Source: Sipunculus nudus
Lineage: Eukaryota > Annelida > Sipuncula > Golfingiida > Sipunculidae
Length of the DNA: 64,000 nucleotides
Assembly (NCBI GenBank): GCA_026874595.1
Contig: CM049311.1
Span: 61,324,453-61,388,452, forward strand
Direction of reading: 5' to 3'
A program made the translations under genes and the position numbers. The notes below the pieces were generated by a model that was given only the letters and a program-made list of their open reading frames with translations, did not search any database and was not told the origin of the DNA. This document shows, piece by piece, positions 23,701-35,700 of this stretch (the first letter of the stretch is position 1; each line of letters opens with the position of its first letter).

Positions 23701-26700
23701 AACAGCAGTGGCAATTCTGTGGAACAATTGTTTCTTCTAATGTGAGTGTGTGTGTATGACCTCAGCCATCCTGACCTTGAGGAAAGAGTCTGGCCAGTTC
23801 TCCTCATCCTGGAATGAAGCCATCAGGATGTTACAGGTCAATACTGGGACCAGGGCATTACCTTTGGCCTTAAAACTCGCCGATATGTCTCTCTTTAATA
23901 AACTACAGAATGCCTGAAAATAAAAAGTATGAAAAATAAAGTTCAGCCAACTTCACAAGATAATGGAAAATTACACTAGAGATAGAAAATATAAATATAA
24001 GTTAAAACCAAGCTTTACATTTTGTTATAGCAATTATAATAAACCATTATAAATATTGTTAAACAAATTTAATCCCTACGAGGGTTCCAAACATTTCATG
24101 ATAAAAGAGATCTGATTTTCTCCCCTGATTAATTTTTCAAAATTCCAAGATAATTTTTATTTTCAGCCTATTTCCAGTCTGATTTGTTTTCAGCAGTTTA
24201 CAGTTAAAAATACTTGCAGTAAACATGGTGAAATCAATACACTAGCATTAACTTAATGTATGTACATGTATATGTACTGCATCACAGGCATGTAAAATAC
24301 TTCATTCAAGAACAATTTTCAAAGATGTATCACATCAAGCAGATGACCATAATAGAAAAAAGATATGAGTCTTAACATCCCTGATCAGTGCAAAGCCCTA
24401 ATCCTTTGAAATTCACATGAAACACAAGTACTGAAACATTGGCCAAAACCTGAATTTCATATGTACATACTTTTATGCTAAATATAAAATAAACTAGATG
24501 TGGTCAGACAATGGTTAGAGCCCCGTTTTTTCCGTTTAAACGGAAAAACGGACGGAAAAACGGAATTAGGGTTCGAAAACGGAATTAGGGTTCAAAAACG
24601 GAATTATATCAAATACACGGAATACGACGGAAAGTAGGATTTAGAGCCGATTTAAACTGCAAATTAAAAAATTCTCACCCAATATCTTATTAAAAAAATC
24701 TTTCAAACTGTGCATTACCGCATGTCATAGAGTCTCAGAGGCGAAATAGCTTTGAATATAATATAACCATACTTGTTTCAAATGTTTGAAATGATAGACG
24801 GTAAAACGCAGACACTACAGAGCAGAGAACTGTCTTGCCGATTCAGTGAACACATGCGCTGGATTACTTACGTGTGGGCCTGACAAAGAACCATTTATGC
24901 GAAGGACCAGGTATAATTTTAAATATACGTAAAGTAACTATGGCTTCAATGTTAACAGTAATTAAATTTAAAATATTTTAAACAGCTTACTGAACACGTA
25001 ATCCATTTAATCATCTGGATTAAAAAGTTTTACTCTTAAGAAGATGTAGCAATTTTATCACATAAAATATAAAGATAAAACGGAAAATTCCGGAATTTTG
25101 ATTTTATTAAAACAGAAAATAATTTTTTATAAAACAGAAAAAACGGGGCTCTAAATGGTCCTCAGAGGGCCCCGCGTTTCTGCTAATGCTGGACTAGTTT
25201 ACATATGGGTGAAAAATTAAGTAAAATTTTTAAAATATCACAAACAGAAACAGGTTTTTATCAATATGCATGAGGGAAAAAATTGTACTGGATCAAATGA
25301 TATTAAAGTAGAAATGTCTGAAATAACATGTGCAACTGAAAATCTCCAAATGTAGTCTGTTAATCATATTTGATTTTGAGTAAGTCTGTAGATCAAAAGG
25401 TCTGGAGCCCTCAATGATCCCTGTGATATTGGGAAAGCTGCAGTAGGTTGTTGTTGAGTTATCGAGCGCAAAAGAAAATCAGCGATCGGGCTGTGGCGGC
25501 CATATTGGAATTTTCACAGGTCTTTCATTCAATAGGTCTGAAGCCCTTATAGATACCAATCATCCCTGTGAATTTGGGAAAGCTGCAGTATGTTCTTGTT
25601 GAGTTATCGCGCGTGAAAGAAAATCAGCAATCGGGTATGGCGGCCATATTGGAATTCCAACAAGTCTGTCATTCTTTAGGTCTGGAGCCGTCATAGGTAC
25701 CTATCATCCCTGTGAATTTGGGAAAGCGGCAGAAGGTTGTTGTTGAGTTATCGAGCGCAAAAGAAAATCAGTGATAGGCCTGTGGCGGCCATATTGAATT
25801 TCAAACAGATCTGTTATTCACTAGGTCTGGAGCAGTCATAGGTACCTTTCATCCCTGTGAATTTGGGAAAATTGCAGTATGATTTGATCAGACATTTTCC
25901 CCAGTAATTCCTGGTACTAACCAGTTTTCCCCAGTTATTCCCAATTAATCCCGGGTTTTTCCCATTGTCCGGGAAAAACTAGTTATTCCCAGGAAAAATA
26001 ACAACCCTGACACAGATTCTACGAATCAGTGAGAACACTGAGGTTTAATCAAGAATGACAGTTATGTGGAAACTTGCTTGTTATAAATCTCACCTCTATG
26101 ACCACCTCACTCTCAAAGAATGTTGGCCGGGCCTTGGAGAGCCACATTAACGTGAGGAACACGGCTGGTTCTGGCTTTGCCCTGTTCAGCTTCAGATACT
26201 TAACAGCCCCACACAGCAGACTCTCTATCTTGGTGTCATTGCCAGTGTCCTCAGCATCCAAGATCCCATCCAGGAGCTCTGATGGGTCAACTGTAAAGGC
26301 AAGCACATTCAAACAATCATTTATAGTAATAAGTGTTGAACCATACCAATTTTTCTCTCTACTGTTGTGAAGGATAGGATTTAACCCTTTCCTGTTTGTT
26401 TTTGTCACACAAAAACCACTGTATCCAATAAAGTGTGGATACAGTAAGGTTGTTTTTGGCTTGGCAGGGTGTCCACTCTGCCATCTTTCTAGTTTGCCTA
26501 AAACATAAAACAAGATGTTGGACAGCAAATCTAGATGAAAAAGGAACCTTGGATACTTGTTTGCTGACTAATCTGACCCAGTCAAGGGCTTACTGCCAGA
26601 CTTTTCCTCATACTTGCTTGATACTAACTTGTTTTTCAGTGTTAATATTACTATGTCTCCATGGCTTTGGAGGGGTTCAGACTCGGAACTGCTTCCTGGT

Positions 26701-29700
26701 CCCAGTTAATCAATTTGCTACACCCAAGATTTGTTTAATAACGGCATGACATACTTCATAGAAATCCACTGAAATTAAACATTACCCACCTTCCTTTGCC
26801 ATTTCTTCATACTGCTGTAGCTGTGTGGTGGGAGAACCTCTCTTTTCACCCTCTAGATGGCGTCCTCCTAGAGGGGTGAATGTCTGCACACCCATTTTTG
26901 GTTTCTTGGGGGCAATACCAGATGATCCAGGTATGGAGCCTTTACGATCTCCTCCCAGTGCCTTTTTGCTGGAGGAGGATGGGACCTTGGGCTCCGGCTC
27001 TGTGCTGCCTGGTCTGGACTTAGATCCTGGAGAACAATTCATGATAAATTTATAAAAAGTCTCCTACCTATGACAGATTAAGGTTTAATAACCTCTTTTC
27101 AAATAGACTGATATTACGGTATGAAGGATCCACTGAAAAGAACAGATAAGAAACTTCAACAACATTGAAGTTCCCAATTGTGATTATGATTAAACACTTT
27201 TTGGTTTTATTATACTGATTTTAAATACTAATTTATAAAATCAAGCAACAAATTATATAATAAAATTATGTATCAATATAGTAGATGCATTAAACACCCA
27301 TGAAAGTTTTCTTTTCACAAATTAACATAACTACACTAAGCAGGTTAAAATTTGCGCGAGTTTACAAACACAAAAAGAGTCTGCTTTATAATATTTCCTA
27401 TAATAAACTTTATTTATTTCTCATGCTTCAGTTCTTACCTTTCTTTAGGGATTAAAAATTTTAATACTGAAACATCTAAAATGATATATCTGCACATGAG
27501 GATTAAACTGTAATAATTTTTACTCAAGAAAATATTACTTTTCAGTTTCTGTAAAATCAGTATAAATTTGACCTTTCAAATGAAAGCACATATACATACC
27601 TAGTGCAATGAGGTCAGCAGGAGGATGGACTATGAAAACAAACAGAAAAATCTTATAGAATAATCAATAGTCAGAACTAAGAAGTGCATTATAAAACAGT
27701 TAGGCCACACCAAAACATATCTGTTCTATGGATACTGGGACAAAAATATGAAGCAAGGATGGTTTATTTTCTTTTCTTAATTAACCTTTCCAACTTTCAG
27801 GATGGATACAAAGGTTAATTCTTGAGATGGTGAACATGAACAACAAAAAGTTATATCCATCTTAAATAATGACTTTTTGAATGATATTTCTGAATTTATA
27901 TAGCATTTGATTTCTTTTAAGGAATTTTAACTTAAGTAGCAATTGCCAAGATTAATACTGAGGTTTTGATGTTCATTCACAATAAAATTCTTGATCTGTT
28001 AAAAAGACAGGAGTAGCAATTCTGGTGAACAATTTCTTTGATGTGGCCTAACGTTAACATTAGCAGTTAACTGATGGGAGCATTTGAATTTTTAAGAGTT
28101 TTTTGGGTACCAATAATTTATCAGAATTCACATGCAGGCCTACAGATTTAAGGATAATTACTTAAGAATTTAAGATACTGCAGTCATTATGTACTTGCCA
28201 TGTTAATATTATGATAATATTAAATTGAATTTTTACCTCTCTTATTGAATTTTTCATAGTTTCACGGGGCTCCATTTTCATGATTGGGCATATATCAATG
28301 TTTTAATAAAACCAAAACAGGTATGAATTCTCTATTACACAAAGTTATGTTTTGCTCAAACAGCAATGACTGTCACTGTCGGAACCTGGCAATGCCACTT
28401 CAAAGGGGCATTGGTTTCACAGCTTGGCCATTACATATCAATATAAATAGGGCCTTCCACTGTACCTTATTCATATCGTTCCGATTACCTTACAGAAACA
28501 TTGTTCCATGGAAATAACAAGTTGGGTATGAAAGGGCCATATCCCTGAATCATGCTCACGGCAGGTCTGCCTGATCTCCGTGAGTGTGAATGCGAAGAAA
28601 GAATTACTCTAGGCGGCAAATGAACAGATCGACCGACAACCTACTGGGCGTAAACAGGGTGAGTTTAAGCAGTTCAACCAAGAGAAATGGCTTGCGATCA
28701 CAATTTAATAGAATCAGACATGCAGAACTGCAGGTGAGAACTAAGCATATTTGTTTATATAAAACTAGACCGTGGACACACAGCATGCTGCGATAAACAT
28801 GATTGTCATTTGGATTATATCTATTTCCCACTAATGCACATTATTGTCACCTGATGGACAACTTCAGAGACTATTTTCCCATGTCAGCAAGGTTTCATAT
28901 CTGTGTGGTTTCAATTTCCCGGCTTTTCCCCTTCCTTGAATATCGATAATATGAAACCACCGTGAATAACAAGCCAATGACAGTAACCATTCAGAGTAGT
29001 GGGTGCTGGTCAAGTGCAACTGTCTATAAACTTTACCTGTGCACTGAGCCGGCACTATAGTCTGGGCATACGATGACACATACCCTAGACTAGCCTCACT
29101 GATGAGGTGCTAACCCTTTACTGATAAGGACTGAGCCAGGAAACAAGTGTTGTCAAAACATTTCTCATCCTGTTTGAGCTACCTGAGCTACATTTTCTCA
29201 TGCTTTATATACAAATCTATAAATGTTTTAAACAAACTAGTTGAAAAATTTTAACTATTTGCAGAAAAACATACACTTTATTTGTCTTTAAAAACTTGGT
29301 CACAAATATAAATGTAATTTAACTACAAGGTTTTACTCTGGCAAATCATAATTGTTTTAAACTTATGCACAGTGATACACAGTAATAAATTTTAACTTTG
29401 ATATGCATTTCATGTAAAATATGGATATATACTCAAGACTGCACCTGCAATCTACCAGTTGGGAGGAATGGAAATAAGCATCTCTTATTACCACTCCCCC
29501 AGGGGGAGTGGAGATAATTTAGCAAACCTTATTTCCACTCCTAGGGAGCGGAAATAAGGCCTGCTAAATAATTATGGTACAATAATAAATAGAAAAGGTA
29601 CGACACATGTAGTAACAGAAAATAAGATTTATAAAAGCTGCTTTATATTTTGATTTGCTGATGATTTTTTATTTGCATCTCATTTTAGAACTTCAGTTCA

Positions 29701-32700
29701 TGATATTATATTTAGAAAGTGGCTGAATGGCCAGTACGGCAGTAGGGTGCCGGCAGTTAAGTCCACAGGCTAAAAAAACGGCAGAGAAAACTAACCTTGG
29801 AAATGAATGCATGCTCTATTTCAGAGTTTCAGTGTGATACTCAATACTTTCCATTATTATTTTGACAAACAGCTGACAACATGGTGCTCCCTTGCCAAAT
29901 TAGATATTTTGCTGGTCTCAAAGTAAGAATTACCAGTTGGTGTGGATATTTATTGCCTTTAATTGGGTGTGGTGTAAGACTGATTACCTTTGATCAAGTA
30001 ATAAGCTGATCATTGGACCATTTATCTGACATATCCCGAGTAGTTTTTTTTTTTCAAACACTAATTTGTTTGCTGATATGCCAGTCAACTTCACTTCAAT
30101 TCCAATAAGTCTATATAAAACTACCCTGTAAATATCACGAAATGTGCTCTTTAAATACCTACTCAACATGCTTAATACATATACACACGCAAAACATCTA
30201 ATTTGTTAAGTAAGCACTATATTGTCAGCTTTTTGTCAAAATTATAATGGAAAGTATCAAGTATCACACTGAAACTCTGAAATAGAGCATGCATTCATTT
30301 CCAAGGTTAATTTTCTCTGCCGGTTGTTTAGCCTGTGGACTTAACTGCCAGCACCCTGCCGGCCACTTAGCCACTTTCTAAATATAAATAATATTTATTT
30401 GATATCAAATGCACATATAACATACTACTTAAAATTTTGGTGTTATGTTTTTGGTTCAGGTTTGAAGTTAAGTGGGTGTTTTGTGGTGTTTCGTCACAGA
30501 TTCCCAAAACACCGGTGTTTAGGGAGACTGTAAACGTAATATTTGATTTTACACAATTGTTTAGGGTATATTTGTTGTTAGGTTTATATTATCATTCCGG
30601 TGATTAACTGTAAGGGTAACTATTAGAGGGTACGCATTTCTGTGATATATTTCATTCAGACGGTGATATTTCTATTTATAAGAGATTCTATGGAAATTAT
30701 TAAAATATGTTTAAATTCAGTATAAATGAACAAATGTCTACGTTATGTGGAATATTAAGGTTTGCAATTATAAAAGTAAACATTGTAATTTTTAAGTTAG
30801 ATTGATTTTTGTATTTTGGCTTTACAACGATTGTATGTTTTTATTAATTATAATCAGGGGCCTTATATTTTAATCATTTTTAATAATTGTAAACAGATGT
30901 TATAAAGTATTTTCTATGCTCTCTTGTCTACATTCTCTTGTTTTGACTCAATAAACCCTCCACTAATATACCCTATAAATACCCTAATATAACAAAAGCA
31001 TCCGTTATCCTTACAGACTTTCACAGTGCACGGGTGACTCGGTATAAGTACGGGAACAATTGTGTTAACGAGGGGTTTCCCGGGGCTTGAATCGGACCTG
31101 TGGGCCGAGTGTCTCTGGGACCGACCGTCGGCCTCGGGGCTGAGTGTCGCTAGGTCCCATTGCTTAGGGGCCGACTGTCTCTGGGGCTGAGAGTTCCTGT
31201 TACCTTAATTTTGCTCATAACTGGAGTTTATTATATAGAGGAGGTGTCTCGTCTGAACAGGGGTGTGGAGCCGCCACCTAAAGCTTAATTTTCCTGTTCA
31301 AATAGTAAATTATTTATAGTTTCCAATTTTTCGCGATAGATGGCTCTTCAATCCCAGATATAAATGAACAAAACTCGCTCCTGGTGGTATCTCGTCTTCA
31401 CTGCTCACTTAGTAGCGTGTAGGGCTCCTAGTCTAGAGATCCTAGGCTCGATTCCTGATTCAGGCAACTTCTGATGTTTAGTACTTGTTTATGTTAGAAG
31501 AGTTGAGTGTAGGGACATCTACAGGGAAAAGTAGGAGTTAAAAATAGGGAATGAGAGGAGACAGTTTTATTTATATTTTCCTCAATAGAAGCGAAGCCCG
31601 CTTTCTATAGCAGACATGGGGTAATAGTAATAAGTAATAGTAATAGTAATAGACTATTACAGCTTTTTCCATGTAATAGTAATAGTAATAGTAATAGACT
31701 CAAAAATTTGAGCTGTAATAGTAATAGTAATAGAAACAGAAGGCAAAGAAACAGAGTAATACATATTTAATACTTTCTATTACTTCCTGTGAGCCCCTTG
31801 ATCATTAAGCATATCAGCAAATAATGCTGAACAGACTCAGTTCTTGTCCAGTAACTGCCCAGGATGTGCCTATTGTTGAGGCAAGCATTGGCCAGCTGCC
31901 ACATTGCTGGTGACCACTGGTGCTAATTACATAAGAGTACTGGACAGAGTAGGTCACAGCCAAATAAGTTATCTGGCACAATCTGACCTTTGATTAGTAA
32001 ACCATGGATAAACAGAGGCATGTTTGATGTTAAGAGACAGATAAATATAGTGTTTTATTATTGTGACATGTACATCTTATCTCACATCCATCAATCCATA
32101 TGCATATTCTGAAATGTACCTAGATTTGTTTTCACAAGCCAGTTTGCATTTTAATCATACAAATTGCAATAACACATCATTCAAGAAAAATATAATATGG
32201 AACCAGGTACAGTGCAGACCCAAAATGTTCATGATAAGCTTATGGTGTTTTCACTACCCATAATGTACTGAAGCCTACGATGCTATAAACTCAGACCAGT
32301 ACTACAATCACTTGGATAAAGTCATATACTGCAGGCACTTGTATTATCTAGTTAATTTATCTACATATTCTTTTAAAACTATTCTTTTAATACTTGTCTG
32401 TTATTTCATAGTACCAATTTTGCAGACCTTCATTCAGTATCTTGAATTATGTTAATTTACATTTTGAAAATTAAATGAACCATTTTTTCATGATATTAAT
32501 TTATTTGATTAAATAATATGAGAATATAAGTAACTGTTCATATTTTATTTTTAATATCTTATATAAAAATATATATATTTATATATAAATATATAAATTT
32601 TGACATCAAATAATTAGATCCTGTAATGTACAAAATTTGAAGAACAAGATTGTTTAATACCGAATTTAAATAATATTTTATTTGTTTTGTAAAATTAATG

Positions 32701-35700
32701 TAAGTTTAAATCGCTCTCCACATTCCTAAATTATCCTATACTTGTTTTGCTGCAATGAAGAAGGGCATGCCTGAAAAATAAAAGCCATGCCTGCTTCAAT
32801 TATTGTAAAGTTTACCACCTCTCTGGTCACTCTCGAGATGTATTATGTGATGGAATAAAATGTGGCATCACATCCAAATGAATATATACACCCGAGAAGA
32901 TGGGGTACTTTTGTCTCCAGTTTGTTTCTGTCCAGAATCTTGACGTAAACAGTATTTTTATTGAATATATTTATAAGGATTTGGAAACAGGGCACAGCCC
33001 TTCATAAATTCCTCTCCTGATAATACATAAAGGACTGAATTGTCAGCTTTGATACTAAATAATAATATGCAATAATTACAAATAATTCCTCTGGAAACAA
33101 TTTTTAGTAACACTGAAAATCTTTATTTATTGACTATGAGAACGAAGATTAAATCGAAATGGAAGTATGTACTATAAAATAAATTTATGTGAAATATATA
33201 TGAAAATAATATAAAATGAACAAGCATGCATATAATTATAAATCAATATTTTACATATGCCAAGGCCTTTACAATGGGTTGCTTTTAATTACATGTATTC
33301 AAGAGTTCATACAATTATCTTATAATTTCGACTTGAAACACCCCAAAAACGATCATTGAGGTTTCAAAATATTAAAAAAAACAGAATTAAAGAATCTGAA
33401 ATAATAAAGATCTCCAGTATTATTAGGCTTTTTGTAAATGACAATAACACAGTATAAGAAAATTGTGTAGGTAACTGGATGATATAGTTGCTTTTAATAT
33501 TATTTAAACATGTGATTGTAGTGCTAGTTTATGGCTGCGCAAGGTCTAGAATCCTACCATCAGTTTAAGTACAATGTACATGTAATAGTAATAGTAATAG
33601 TAATAGATACCCCAGTAATAGTAATAGTAATAGAAGATAAAATGTGGTAATAGTAATAGTAATATCAGAAATTGAAAGTAATAGTAATAGTAATAGTAAT
33701 AGAACAACTGTAATAGACCCATGTCTGTTCTATAGTGGCTCCTTCCAGTTTACTCTGAAGCTTTATAAGCTGTGGCATATAATGCAGTTAGCTGTTTAGC
33801 AACTTCCTTACATTTATGAAAGGGCTCGACTTTTTACAGGAACTGACCGGAACCTACCTGAACTGACCGAAACTGAGTTCATATTACCGGAACTGACCAA
33901 AACTGACTGCATTTTATCAGAACTTAAAGAAAAATAAAGCACTTGTTAAGTTATTTTAAAACATATTTTATAATAACATAACTTGATGAGTTATAACCAA
34001 GTGTGACTACCAATATCTTACATGGATCTGCTTAAAATGGTACTGGAACTGACTTGAAGAACACACATATTATTACAAAGACAGTGACCAAAAGCTCATG
34101 ACTCCGGTTTTAAAATCTATTTCATCTGGACCTATCGATGTTAAGCATCAAGTTGCTGGGTTTAATGATTACAATTTGTACCATTTGAAAAACAAATGTG
34201 AAATTTCACTATACAGTCAATCAGGATCAGTTTGAGTAAGAATTCATTCAAACAGCTTATTTATTCATGACAAATGCATGGAATGCCTTGAACATTTCAG
34301 TCATCACCTTGGATTGTTAGATTTATTTATCTCTTAGTGTTGCACATGTACCATATTTGAAATTTAAATTCAGAAATAATTATATGAACGCTAAGGAGAA
34401 GTTTTCTTTTTAACATATTTTTTTTGCATTAATTTTAATACCTGGGCCATCAGGAATGTACAAATACTAAAACATAGTCCTGTGGGGATGCTGCTATATA
34501 TATAGGCCCTTCCAGTCAATAAAATTTGTCCCACCAAGGCACCAAGGGGCGCCCATCGTTTTTTGGCAATATTTAGGACATGATTTTACAATGGCAGAAC
34601 ATTTTATATAAACTTATTAATGTATACTTTGCAACTTTCTACACGTTTCGTCATAAATTGACAGCGCTAGATGGTGTCTTTCAGCTGCTGATGTATTTTA
34701 TCTTATTTATGATAATTAAGTCAAAATGTCAAAATAAACTGCTTTCTCAAATATTAAATTAAATGTTTCACTCAAAGTTTTGCACAGTATAGTGGGGGTT
34801 TCCTTGTATAGAGCTGCAGAAAATATGTCTTCTCTTTATTCACTAAGAACTATACTGACAACCAGTAAAAAAGCATCAATGAGCAAACTCATTAAAGCCT
34901 CAACAGCTCAGAGTGACAAGCCTAGGGGTGAGGGCAGCAGTCATTAGCACCCCTAATCAGCTCATAACACCCTGCAGTTGCTCAAAAAACAAAACAAAAA
35001 CAGATCAATTAGAGGGTGATGGCCTAATCAGCATTGTTTCTTTCATTCTAAAATTCTGTCATTCTGCTTTAACTGTCTGTTCAGAATATTCAAAATTGTT
35101 TTGCAAAAGATGCTGAAAATATTATAATTTTACTGAGGAAATTATACTTGTCCAAATATAAATTTAATTGAAAATTACATGAAATTGTCCGCTTTACATA
35201 AAAATTGAAAGATTTTATAAAACTGAGCAAATATTTACAAATGAACATAAATGGAAAATTAGGTACTTTTATGTTATGATCATTTCACAAAACCTTGTAT
35301 TTTATCGTGTTTATTATGTTGTGTTGTTACTGTATTACAATATTTTTCACATTGTCTGAGAATATCGAAATAGAAAATGTAAATTAAATGTAATTTAATA
35401 TATTTTAAAGTCAGTTCCGGTCAGTTCCTGTCAGTTCCGGTAAAAGAGGTTAGTTACGGTAAAAAGTCGAACCGCTTGTGAAACCATCTATATCTGTAGA
35501 CTGTACGTCTGTTTAGGGAACTTTTTATAGGAACTATATATCTTGAGATATTCTTTTGGCGGTATTTTTGGACTAACTAAGTGTCGCACCTGTTCTATAA
35601 CTGCTCCTAAATTAATACACTTTTGACATCTCTTTCCCAGAAAGCATAAAATAAAGTGAAAAGAAACTGCCTCTGATGTGACTGAGCGATAATGGGGAGC

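Noticed and set aside
25385-25885. CCATATTGG as an SRF CArG box array
   Set aside because: Only five A/T lie between CC and GG; the CArG box needs six.
26782-27042. ATG at 27042 as the INTS1 start
   Set aside because: It lies upstream of a clear acceptor (TTGTTCTCCAG|GATC), and exon 2 supplies the conserved HPPADLIALG in phase.
30441-31000. Second LTR in intron 1
   Set aside because: AATAAACCC and a GC-rich stretch are suggestive, but no TG...CA ends or target duplication could be found.
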